Shown here piece by piece: positions 21,601-29,283 of a stretch of DNA of 64,000 nucleotides. A model generated the notes under the pieces. That model ran no database searches and was not told where the DNA came from. It worked only from the letters and a program-made list of their open reading frames with translations. A program made the position numbers and the translations under genes. This DNA is from Haliclystus octoradiatus. Taxonomy: Eukaryota > Cnidaria > Staurozoa > Stauromedusae > Haliclystidae. Each line of letters starts with the position of its first letter. Position 1 is the stretch's first letter. Location of the stretch: positions 37,565,845 to 37,629,844 of the forward strand of contig OU744447.1 of NCBI GenBank assembly GCA_916610825.1, in the 5' to 3' direction.

Positions 21601-24600
21601 GTTTTTTGTTTTATAATTAGGTAACCTAGGAAGTTCAAGTCATAAATTGGAAATATATTAATTATTTACAGTATAAAAGTTAACTTAATAAAATAAAATT
21701 TCTTTCACTCTTGAAAATGGTCACAGACTATGGCCAAAACGTTGAGTTTTATCAATAAAACACCTTCAAAATTACTGTTGTCTTTGATTTTTGTTATCAA
21801 ATATAACATTAACACAAGATAAGAAATATTCAGTATTTACAAAATAAAAATAAAAATAGAGAACTGAATAAAGTCGAACTTGTTAAATATCCTATATCTG
21901 ATGCAAATACAAACTAGGACATTGTATATTTTGCTTTCAATAGAGTAATAATGAAAGATACACCTCGTATTGATAAATTACATATGAAGTTCAAATATTT
22001 ATTTACATGATAAAATAATTAAGTCACCATCTCTACAATTAGTTAGCGGGACTTCAGGCACGATGCCTAACGAGCTACGACATCAGAAAGGTCTCTGATG
22101 AGTTCCTTGGCATAAACAAAACACGTGTCAGACCAGCCTCATCAATTGATTATTCAATCACGTTGTTATTCAACCTGGACTGCGCATGCGATATGCACCG
22201 AGGTTGTCACCATCTCTACAATTCGTTAGTGGGACTTCAGGCGCGATGCCTGACGAGCTAGGCGACATCAGAAAGGTCTCTGATGAGTTCCTTGGCAGGA
22301 ACGAAACACGTGTCAGACCAGCCTCATCAATTGATAAAATAAATAGTTGTTGAAATATGATAAAATCTAGATGGGATAATAGATAAAATTGGTCAAGATA
22401 TATGTTTTTAGACGTTGATAAATTGCTCATTCCAAGTCTCTGCTTCTCCGTCGGTGAACTTGGTATGGTAATAGTTCAAGAGCAGAGTTATTTGACTGAT
22501 TGTTGTCGCACGTCAAGTTAACAATTGGGGAACCTAAAATTATCTTGATTATTACCTGGCATAGGTCGATTACTGTCGTTAAATTTTGCGTGAGTTTCTG
22601 TTGAAAAACTTGCTGGACCCTTTAATAGAAAACCAAGATATACGGTAATATTTAAAGGCATAAAATTAACCATTCATTGCGCGTTGCGGGCTTAGAGTTA
22701 AAGCATGTATGCCAATTCTCAAGCCACAAGTGGTGTTTATCGTGCACCATATCGAAGAACGAGGACAAACTCCCATTAACAATTATTTAGAATAGGATAT
22801 ATAATTTTCTGTATCAAATTAATCTGATGTGGAAATGGAAATCGATAAATGCAAACATCTTCTTAGAGTTTCACGATGAATAGTAAATATGAATTATTTA
22901 GTTATTTTTAATTACAGCCTAACATTTCATATAGCGGCCACCTGTCAATAGTGGTCACTATTGCGATGTTTAAAGTAGTATTTGCTATTGAATTAACCCC
23001 GTATATAAAGACCACCAACACATAGTGGTCAAATCATAAATATCTCGTCTTCATTGTATAAATATATATCTCCGACGCTGTGGTCATTTTCAATTTTATT
23101 TTTTTCTACATTTTATTATGCAGTTATCTAAATTAAATGCTGTGATTAAAATTATTACTTTCTACAAGTTTTAAATTCTGATATTATTGAAGCATTATTT
23201 GATGCTTAATTAATTAACAATTGTGAAAGTATGATCGCTCCAATTATTTTATTTTCATTCATTTCATGATTTTAGTAATTAATTGCTTCTTTGAAAAACA
23301 TTTCAACATGAAATCATAGTCAATACAATAGAAATTTCAATTACATTGACATTTCGACAATGATGAAATATTTAAACACAGTTAAATTTATTCCCCCGTT
23401 TCGACTTTGACATCCTTTTGTCATCATCAAGGTTGAAAAAATTGTTTTTAAATCTGTAGAAGTTTGTTACACTTCTGTTATTATTCTTTAGGAGTATTTA
23501 ATCTTTCATTTCATTGTTACAGTATTCTTTAAGTCGATTCTCGTTATCCTTTCTTTCTAAACAAGTCTTCTTATTTTCTGTACTACGAATGATTTGATTT
23601 TAAACTTGAATTTTCAACTTTAAAATATAAAGTTTAAACATGAATTGGCGACATTTTACAAAATATTCCTCTCTCTTTCAGCTATTATTTGTCATCTGAC
23701 TTTGCAGTAGGCCCAGGCAGTATAGTTATAGTGTGGGATTATTTTTGTTTTTAAGACTAAAATCTGTTACAGTAGTTCGTTTGTTTCAATTTAGTTTTAA
23801 AGCTACATAGGATTACATATATTTAATTATTATATTAATTTATACTTTATTGTTTATTCTACATACATGACCAGCGTTTTCTTGTTCGACTGGATCTTTA
23901 TGTCGATGTATTAGTGGTTTATAAACTCCCTTTAACGCTCCAGTATGTTGCCTTGTGTTGAAGCAAACGGATCGAATCTAGAATGGATTATTGGATAGGT
24001 AAAAATGATCGGATTAGAACTATTTGAAATGCGTGATAAATAAGATACTGACTATCATAGCTGCAATATTTACTGATGGGGCTAACTTCAAATGGCTGGT
24101 ATACGGGGACGTGCCAATTATTGAGGGTACCTTTTCATTGTCTCTTGAGGTTTCGATTTCACTGAGAATTTTAAAAAAATCCAAAGGTATTGTTTTTAAT
24201 GAGAAAAATTGTTGACGGAAGTTCCCAAGAAATTGTAATCAATTTTCAAATGTGCGTTGATAACTAAAATATTTGGAAATTAAAATTTTTGGCCTGAATA
24301 AAATATTGAGGTATCAATTTTGGAAAATCAACATTATGGATGGCAAATTTCTCCATTCAAATTGGCTCCCCCTCCCCCAAATTGCACTTTTAAGCGGGTT
24401 ATACCGTATATTTTATTATGTTGATACGATATAGAAGGACATACATTAACATTGTCAAATATAAGTATGTTATATTTATTTATTTATTTATTATTTTACT
24501 ACAAACCGGGTAAGCTAGTAGCTTTCATTAACAAAGGCAGTTGGTTATTTGGTTAGTATATTTTGAGCGTACTGTGGGAGTTTAATGGCCGGATGGCATT

Positions 24601-27188
24601 ACCGACAGTCAACCAATAGAGATTCTGCTAGGAATTCAGATCAAGACCCTAAGGGTCGATGTCAAATGCCTTCCAAACCACCGCATTATAGTCACATTGA
24701 GATCAAGACCCTGAGGGTCTATGTCTAATGCCTGGCCAACCATTACATTATAAGGCACATTGAGATCAAGACCCTAAGGGTCTATGTCCAATGCCAGCCC
24801 AACCATTACATTATAAGGCACCTTGTTCCCTTTGTTCGATGAATGCATGATTATAGTACCTCGTAGTTAGTTGGGATTGTTCTTGGCATATCTCTTACAA
24901 AACCACTTTTAACCAAACTTGTTTGAGATGGAAGTGGTTCTTTGCCGTTTGGTCCAGTTACAGGTTGATAGTCTAACGTTGTAATGGTTTTGTAATTCGT
25001 GGCAATTGCTTTCCTGCAGAAAAACACACATAAAAAATGATCATTGTAAATTAATGATCATAGTGATCCTGAAGAAAATGATAACGTATTGCCCGACATT
25101 AACCTAATACGCGAGTTGAAAGAACGAAAGGTTTTGAAAATTATAATTTCAGAGGGGGCAGATGACCCCCTGCCCTTGGAGTGCAGGGCCAGCAAGTGCG
25201 CTTTTCGAAAATTGTGTAATACCTTTAATCAGCGCCTATTTGATTTGGGTTTTGTCACGTGTAAATTTGAAATTTTTTATTTGTTTTGCGTCCTAATACA
25301 AATCATTAATGGCAAATATCGATACCAATACATATGTTGCAAGATTGTCATTCAGAGATGATTCTTCAAAATGTTCCCTTTAAAGGGGCAAGATTGACCG
25401 GCGAGCACAAGTTGAATTTATGCTTAGCGTAATTCAACCGTCTCGCTTTGAAACTATTGTTCCACGCAGGCTTAATCTGTTATAAATCCATGTCAACAAT
25501 GTACATTATGTTATGAACAATAAACATGCACGTGATCCGAAGTGCGTAGCGCCTGCCGGTCATTTTTGCCCCTTTAAGTTTTCTCTGCCTGCACCTGACG
25601 CTCGATTTTTAATGTTCACCTCCTATACTGTTCAAACATTAATTATTGAATTCTTCTCTAAGATTCTGATACAGCATGGAGTTCTATAAATTTGTATAGG
25701 CAGAAAAATGTTACTTGTTTTTATAAAAAGGTGTAATAAGTTTGTGGAGAATTTACTTTTAAATAAAAATGTGTGCTATATATTTGTCAAACAGTGAAGT
25801 CAAAATTGTCAAAGGTTTTCAATGCATTTATCCCAATTTGCGGTTATCCAAAATTGTTTACCAAGGACTTGACTAAAAAATAGTTTATAGGGTTTCAAAG
25901 CTATAGGTTGCAAATTAGCGGGAATCTCACTTATCCGAATTGCACTTAAGCGGGTTACTAAGGGACCGCTCATTATTTATGACCGCGGTTGGGGCCGACG
26001 AGATTGGGCCCTTGGGTAAATAAAAATTATTGTCAAAAAAGGATGGGTAAACAAAAAGAAAATGACACAATGATATCACCATTTCCATTTAAAATGTATA
26101 AAGAGAGAGGTGATGCATTTTAAGCTCTCATTTTCATCTAAACCAGCAATTTTGTCAGTTGGCTTGAAACAAGAACTTCCATATCGTTGTGCTAGGAGTA
26201 TCAAAAACAAAGCACCTCGATATTTTACTTAGGGTTGGGTAAAACAAATTTTGACGTTCGTTATGGTTGGGTAAAAGGAATATATATGTGGAAAAATTGG
26301 AGCTCTTTAGCCAAACCCCGGTCATAAATAATGAGCGGTCCCTAAGCAAAACTATTTATTATTCATTATAATTTTCTACTATCTTCTATAGTATTTTTAT
26401 TGAAATCAACTAGCTCTTATAATCTTTCGTTTCAATGAATATATTCAGTTGTAGGTGAAGATTTCAATTTTTATGCTAATTCTGAAGATCGATATAAAAC
26501 AGTTAAGTGTGTTGAATGAAAATGCAAACAAATAATAATCGGATTGAGTGATTTATAATATTGAATTTAATGCCAACTTGCAACAGTTTCATAAGTAAAT
26601 ATAACTAAAATAGTCTATATATTACTTATATATAACCTCCAAAATCTAACTATAAATTCAAAAACAAAGTGTCTGATTAGTATATTGAATAAAATAAAAA
26701 TTGTTGGGCGTTCCTGGCGTCTCCTGCGCGTAGAAGACTTTCAAAGAAGGTATCAACTAAATTTAATTAAATCTCATGCGCGCAAATTGCAATATTTTCA
26801 ATCTGGGTTTTATTTAGTTGATTTAAGTATATATATTGTTGTATTTAATTTATAATTGTTTGTATCAAAACTTCCGGTCTCGAATGAAATATTGAAAAAA
26901 ATTCAAGCAACATTTCAAAAATTAAATGATTTGAATATATTTTGAAATATTAATTTTTACATACCCCATCGCTGGATTATCCATATCATCTAATCGACTT
27001 GTGTAATACATCCCAGGTCGAAAATTACTTTTATAACCTGTTCCAGTATGGCGTCCTAATCTTGGTAAAAAGTTTTCTTGTCCATAATGACTTGAGTATT
27101 CTGTAATATAAAACTTCATAATATTGCAATCTGGTCCTTTACTTGCTTTAATATGTGCACAACCTGGTCCATATTTAAGGCTACCCAT
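12560..27188 (-). CDS. SAXO4: SAXO4/PPP1R32 orthologue, ten exons, 380 aa
   Basis: Stabilizer of axonemal microtubules 4, a ciliary protein also called PPP1R32. Minus-strand exons: 27188-26965, 25013-24860, 22619-22556, 20904-20795, 18802-18701, 17772-17669, 15673-15592, 14562-14468, 13778-13617, 12605-12560; all GT..AG, 1143 nt in frame. Similarity to the vertebrate protein is recalled, not searched: exon 1 LKFY-like MKFYITEYSSHYG and HTGTGYKSNFRP (residues 47-58), DNPA (70-73); exon 2 YQPVTGPNGKEPLP; exon 4 VGPKEGSGFT (155-164); exon 8 EQSGFT; exon 9 YYNKNPIDNERMGR and LRDLHPYT. Length is close to the human 425 aa. It ends tail-to-tail with the synaptotagmin gene. The introns are filled with transposons, including a Penelope-like pair and a hammerhead insertion in intron 3. 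Exon 10 is the least certain part. Confidence 0.9.
13188..13292 (+). other. Short unassigned open frame with possible acceptor, inside SAXO4 intron 9
   Basis: On the plus strand, after ATTCCAGACAG, a 33-residue frame (begins QDEDPLRGARTHIATQ, ends DPYSALSRLKS) runs to a TGA. Its composition is more protein-like than its surroundings. No partner exon was found upstream on the plus strand, so I do not call it a gene. It might be a terminal exon of a nested gene, a decayed element or chance. Confidence 0.2.
13386..13582. mobile_element. ~195-bp foldback element in SAXO4 intron 9
   Basis: The left arm (TTAATTGGAAAAACACAAAA, ATTCATTTTTGCTACTTCAA, CACGCCTAAGCGATCATCAT) is repeated inverted in the right arm (TTGAAGTAGCAAAAACGAAT, GTGTTTTTCCAATTAA). 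The pair closes around an ATAGATTAG..CTAGTCTAT centre. Related single-arm sequences occur at 18160-18240 (+) and 28160-28230 (-). Confidence 0.75.
13801..13834. repeat. (ATC)n microsatellite
   Basis: Nine or so uninterrupted ATC units upstream of SAXO4 exon 9 (in intron 8). Confidence 0.8.
13962..14090 (-). mobile_element. tRNA-derived SINE, degenerate copy
   Basis: On the minus strand it shows a degenerate B-box (TAGTTCAAGCTCC, 14041-14029) followed by GTCAACTCAGCCTTGA and ACATTAAATGGCTACCATC, matching the copy at 16200-16334 in order and spacing. The A-box half is decayed. The 78-codon frame on the other strand at 13894-14130 is a by-product of the SINE. Confidence 0.65.
14467..14468 (-). 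other. SAXO4: SAXO4 exon 8/9 junction donor (phase 2)
   Basis: Exon 8 ends GCAAG before GTATTC; joined to exon 9 (ATATTATAATAAA..) it gives the codon AGA and the peptide ARYYNKNP, matching the family's NQGYF.N block. This junction confirms that exon 8 belongs to the gene. Confidence 0.7.
14625..14750. repeat. Dispersed 'GACAGGTGACCGC / TATACAGG' repeat
   Basis: Contains ATAGACAGATGGCTTTTATA, TTGATTCAATAGAAAATACT and GGTGACCGTTATAACAGG. The same word set appears at 22915-23045, 43095-43285 and, as a tandem array, at 53935-54190. Similar sequence is widespread in invertebrate genomes from general memory. It is non-coding. Confidence 0.65.
15300..15560. repeat. Relic of the GCCGGTCA / TTTAA short-element family
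   Basis: Contains GCACGTGACTCTAAGTGCGT, CGCCGGTCAATTTTGCTCCT followed by TTTAA and an adjoining AACTTTGAGCCTGCAAGGTG block. The first parts match the right half of the TTAA-flanked MITE copies at 25379-25577 and 60831-61037. An inverted relative lies at 20540-20670. Confidence 0.5.
16200..16334 (-). mobile_element. tRNA-derived SINE with intact A and B boxes
   Basis: Read on the minus strand from 16334: GGATTAGCTCAGATGGCAGA contains an A-box (TAGCTCAGATGG, 16330-16319) and GGTTCAAATCC (16274-16264) is a good B-box, 45-55 bp apart as in a tRNA. It is followed by a non-tRNA body (TCAACTCAGCCTTGAC, ATCAAATGAGTACCATCTG). The CAACTCAGCC..AGTACCA body recalls tRNA-SINE bodies of several marine invertebrates; that link is from memory. 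A free tRNA is unlikely because the acceptor stem does not close. It lies in SAXO4 intron 6. Confidence 0.75.
16936..17583. mobile_element. Full-length GGGGGTAACT-ended MITE (~648 bp)
   Basis: The left end AGGGGGTAACTCCA (16936-16949) and right end TGGAGTTACCCCCC (17570-17583) form a 12-13 bp terminal inverted repeat. After the left end comes GTTATACGGGGACGTG, shared with copies at 24075 and 44730. The interior shows no coding potential. This is the reference copy for the family, in SAXO4 intron 6. Confidence 0.8.
17863..18022. mobile_element. 160-bp foldback MITE with ~30-bp inverted ends
   Basis: The left end (TATGGCGAAAGAGTCAAAGA, ATACACATTC) is the inverted complement of the right end (GAATGTGTATTCTTTGATTC, TTTCGCTATA) with two mismatches. 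It lies in SAXO4 intron 5. Confidence 0.8.
18155..18240 (+). mobile_element. Penelope-like or hammerhead-like terminal fragment
   Basis: Contains CTTGCCTGATGATTGCCTTG, GCGTGAAAC and, 20 bp on, ATGAATGTCTGATTTTTTTC. The same ordered motif occurs at 28160-28230 (-) and within the foldback 13386-13582. CTGATGA..GAAAC recalls a hammerhead core, but the stems are not convincing in this copy. Confidence 0.4.
19950..20375. repeat. GACTCC-rich dispersed repeat
   Basis: Repeated GACTCCGA / CGACTCC words (20005-20070, 20250-20360) around an AT-rich core, like 4490-5010. It lies in SAXO4 intron 4. Confidence 0.55.
21042..21794. mobile_element. Head-to-head pair of truncated Penelope-like retroelement 3' ends
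   Basis: A 750-bp foldback. Minus-strand half (about 21404-21042): a frame encoding KVLKHCS..DCLVYEILFIRDLQ and NGQSDSIRSKLF, the C-terminal end of the GIY-YIG endonuclease of Penelope-like elements. Plus-strand half (about 21405-21794): LHQRIEEHSRKSSAIEKHIQ and FKVLKHCSSKRD, the segment just before it in the same protein, followed by an internal deletion and FKLF. Both halves continue into the same tail (TGGCCAAAACGTTGAGTTTT, then TCAATAAAACA and an AAAATCAAAGACAACAG end). Two 5'-truncated copies are therefore fused at about 21405 in opposite orientations. It lies in SAXO4 intron 3. Confidence 0.8.
22090..22134 (+). ncRNA. Hammerhead ribozyme motif, copy 1 (degenerate)
   Basis: Same layout as copy 2, with GGTCT/AGACC stem I and CTGATGA core (22095-22101). 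The stem II 3' strand is damaged (TAAAC instead of GGAAC) and the catalytic G12 is replaced by A at 22118 (AAAA instead of GAAA). Loss of G12 abolishes cleavage in characterised hammerheads, so this copy should be inactive. The G12 change is CG to CA, as expected from CpG decay. Confidence 0.75.
22275..22319 (+). ncRNA. Type I hammerhead ribozyme motif, copy 2 (core intact)
   Basis: Stem I GGTCT (22275-22279) pairs with AGACC (22315-22319). Core CTGATGA is at 22280-22286. Stem II GTTCC (22287-22291) pairs with GGAAC (22298-22302) across TTGGCA. G12-A13-A14-A15.1 is GAAA at 22303-22306. Stem III is the self-complementary ACACGTGT (22306-22313), and cleavage is predicted after C17 at 22314 in the triplet GTC. 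All conserved core bases are present. The very short palindromic stem III suggests a dimeric (double) hammerhead. The upstream CATCAGA can also pair with TCTGATG of the core, giving a competing inactive fold. Confidence 0.8.
22655..22800. repeat. Dispersed 'AAAGGCATAAA' repeat, partial
   Basis: Contains TTTAAAGGCATAAAATTAAC, CAAGCCACAAGTGGTGTTTA and GTGCACCATATCGAAGA, which match 43690-43785 and loosely 55500-55650. It begins beside SAXO4 exon 3, in intron 2. Confidence 0.5.
22915..23045. repeat. Dispersed TATAGCGGCCACC repeat
   Basis: Contains TATAGCGGCCACCTGTCAAT, AGTGGTCACTATTG, TTGAATTAACCCCGTATATA and AGACCACC, a member of the family noted at 14625 and 53935. Confidence 0.65.
23385..23460 (-). 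mobile_element. Penelope-like tail fragment (tentative)
   Basis: On the minus strand: CAACCTTGATGATGACAAAA, GGATGTCAAAGTCGAAACGG. The order 'TGATGA - short hairpin - GTCGAAACG' is typical of terminal repeats of Penelope-like elements, from memory of the family. No coding part is attached. Confidence 0.35.
24075..24410 (+). mobile_element. GGGGGTAACT-family MITE, third copy
   Basis: Left end GGGGCTAACTTCAAA, then GGTATACGGGGACGTGCCAA, ATTATTGAGGGTACC and near the right end TTCAAATTGGCTCCCCC. It aligns along its whole length with the copy at 44730-45062 in the same orientation. The outer ends are decayed. The 63-codon frame inside is not a gene. Confidence 0.7.
24638..24825. repeat. Three tandem copies of a 62-63 bp unit
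   Basis: Units start at 24638, 24700 and 24763 with AGATCAAGACCCT(A/G)AGGGTC; each contains a small palindrome (GACCCTNAGGGTC) and ends CATTATA(A)GGCAC. Units 2 and 3 are closest to each other. The array stops about 35 bp from SAXO4 exon 2 (in intron 2). Confidence 0.85.
25379..25577. mobile_element. TTAA-flanked MITE (piggyBac-like ends), copy 1
   Basis: The left end TTAAAGGGGCAAGATTGACC and right end GGTCATTTTTGCCCCTTTAA form imperfect terminal inverted repeats of about 19 bp directly bordered by TTAA on both sides. TTAA target duplication is the piggyBac signature. A second copy at 60831-61037 has the same ends and interior (GAGCACAAGTTGAATTTATG). It lies in SAXO4 intron 1. Confidence 0.8.
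25972..26342. mobile_element. 371-bp MITE with 24-bp TIRs and TAA target duplication
   Basis: The left TIR GGGACCGCTCATTATTTATG (then ACCG) is the exact inverted complement of the right TIR (CGGT then CATAAATAATGAGCGGTCCC). It is flanked on both sides by TAA (25969-25971 and 26343-26345). A 3-bp TWA duplication suggests the PIF/Harbinger group. Near-identity of the TIRs points to a young insertion. A 64-codon frame inside is not a gene. It lies in SAXO4 intron 1. Confidence 0.85.
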
Positions 27189-28159
27189 TTTGACTCTTTT
27201 AACGTTGGAAATATGGTTTGTTTGATCTTAATTTGGTTGAATAGAACGTTTTTTACCACGAGTTGGAAGCCATGTTGGTGTTGATGTTATTTCTTGTATC
27301 GTTGCGTAGCAACCTATTTATGACGCCGCAACACTAGTCTCAGTCCCATTTTGTAGGAATTTAGCTAACTATATAACAAAATAGATTTAATGAATTTCAT
27401 ATATTACAGATAACATAATAAATTACTAAAATTTTGATTTGTTGAAAATTATTATTACTGTGAAACGATAACGTATTTTACTGCTGCTGTTAGTAATGTT
27501 TCGTCACAACATATCACTGTCGTTCTAAAAACTAGAGACTCGCTCTGATCTGGATATGAAGTTGGATCCGAATTGGAACATATTTATATTATCTGACCCA
27601 TTTTTACTAATTTCAATGAACGGGAATTTGGTGATTTTGACATCCATGAAACGTGATATTTGAAAGATATACGCTGTGATCCGAGAATTGCACACTCTAG
27701 GAACCCCGCATAAAACTGTACAAAATAAAAAAAAATCATTCAAGAATCACAATCGATCGTATAGGATTAAACAATTAAATCCGATTACAAAGTATATTTC
27801 ATCGTGGTCGTCTAATGTAGAAGTTGAACACATTTAATATTCCATAGTTAAATATAGTGTCTATATATATAGATAGTTATGTGAGAATTTCAAAAACGAC
27901 CGGTTCCATATATACGCACAATGCCTTCTATTGATATTATATGAGAACAACTATGTCAATATTCCGTGTGAACATGGAATGGATCCTTCTTCTGAAGAGG
28001 CCAAAACTAACAACACCACGCGTTTTCTTTGTTTTAATCGGATTACTCTTTTTATGCAAATCCCTTTTATACGTTGTTTATCGATAGTGAAGTCACGTGG
28101 TCATGTCACGTGATGGTATGGACTCCGAAATTAAAATGATATATAATCTTCTATTATTG

Positions 28160-28230
28160 ATAATACTCAAAAATTAGACATTCATTTTCTCTACTTAAGG
28201 TTTCACGCCTGAGCGTTCATCAGGTAATTT
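28160..28230 (-). mobile_element. Terminal fragment with hammerhead-like core
   Basis: Minus strand: CTGATGA (28223-28217), ACGC-TCAG-GCGT hairpin (28216-28205), GAAA (28204-28201), then about 20 nt later GTC and TAATTTTTGAG. This is the hammerhead order with a perfect 4-bp stem II. Stem I (AAATTA/TAATTT) leaves an extra C before the core and stem III is not convincing, so activity is doubtful. Related to 18155-18240 and the arms of 13386-13582. Confidence 0.4.
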
Positions 28231-28964
28231 ATTAAAGAAAAAATAAGTACACGATACCGTTTGGAAATAAAAATATATTTATATACTTATTCATTTATTT
28301 ATACATTCTTGTATATATACATCTATTAGTGATATATGTTTTTGCCAATTACAAGCTCTATGCTGAGGTCTAGCAAATATTAAAACCATACATTTAAGCG
28401 TTACAATACCCAATAGTTAAAATATCTAATATCATATAACTATAAATTAAAAGTAATGTCTATAGCTGACAAGCTTAGCTGACATTGTTCGAATATTTGA
28501 TATTTCAGAAACATTTGGAATTAAATATTTCATTCCAAAAATCAACAAATATTTTTAAAATTTGAAGTGACCATTTCCTGGCATATTTGAAAATGCTGAG
28601 AACAATTCAAAAATAAGAACATGCTTTCAAAATTAACAAAATTTGATGTTTCATCATGAAAATCTTCAAATATTTCATATTTCATTTGGTTTTTTGATCA
28701 ACTATTTCAATTTTCAAACACTCTATATAGGAACCTCAATAAATCTGAGATCGAATGCAAAACAGTTATTGAAAACCTCACAGAACACTCACTGTATTAT
28801 AATTATTATTGTTTTATCTCCCAGCATGTTGCATATCATTTTAATGTGTATTTAAAATATGTTCAAATCTATAGTTTGACCTATATAGTTTTGATTTGTT
28901 TTTGATCTCCATATATGTATATTTAGTGATCGCAATCTTATCGAAAACATATCGGTCTTCGAAC

Positions 28965-29283
28965 CTGGGGGGTAACTTCCATACTTTTCATATACGAGGA
29001 CCCTCCTAAAGGGTAAGTTTTACAAAATTCATAAGAATGTATTAGGGTATCCCTTGTCAAGAAAATATATTTGAGGTATTGGCTTTTGATACCTTGCAAT
29101 TATTTCATCTTGCAACACAAATTTTGCCTATGAAATTTTTTTGCTTCTTTTATTTTGTTTAATCTGCTATTCATAAAAATATATTTTCTGTATCTTTCTC
29201 ATTGTGTGAAAAAGTGTTGTGGTTATTCTGCAAAAAATCCATTTGAACAACCCCGTTGAAATGCAGTGGAATTTACCCCCCAG
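28965..29283. mobile_element. GGGGGTAACT-family MITE, fourth copy
   Basis: The left end CTGGGGGGTAACTTCCA and right end TGGAATTTACCCCCCAG are inverted repeats with one or two mismatches. The element is about 319 bp, half the length of the 16936 copy. Flanks read CTTCGAAC and GCCTTCGA. Confidence 0.75.

Larger units (their letters stand above)
22019..22331 (+). mobile_element. Retrozyme-like insertion: tandem 185-nt units with hammerhead ribozymes, flanked by target duplication
   Basis: Two tandem copies of one unit: copy 1 starts at 22023 (GTCACCATCTCTACAATTAG) and copy 2 at 22206, the second truncated after about 126 bp. Each unit carries one hammerhead motif; the predicted cleavage sites (22129 and 22314) are 185 nt apart. 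The insertion is bounded by an 11-bp perfect direct repeat, TGATAAAATAA, at 22008-22018 and 22332-22342. Small tandem units with type I hammerheads and short palindromic stem III are the described form of metazoan retrozymes, non-autonomous retroelements that make small circular RNAs and are thought to use Penelope-like machinery. It lies in SAXO4 intron 3, antisense to that gene, 225 bp from the Penelope-like pair. No open frame. Confidence 0.75.

Noticed and set aside
24638-24825. Possible CRISPR array
   Set aside because: Units are contiguous tandem repeats with no unique spacers, in an animal genome; no cas genes.
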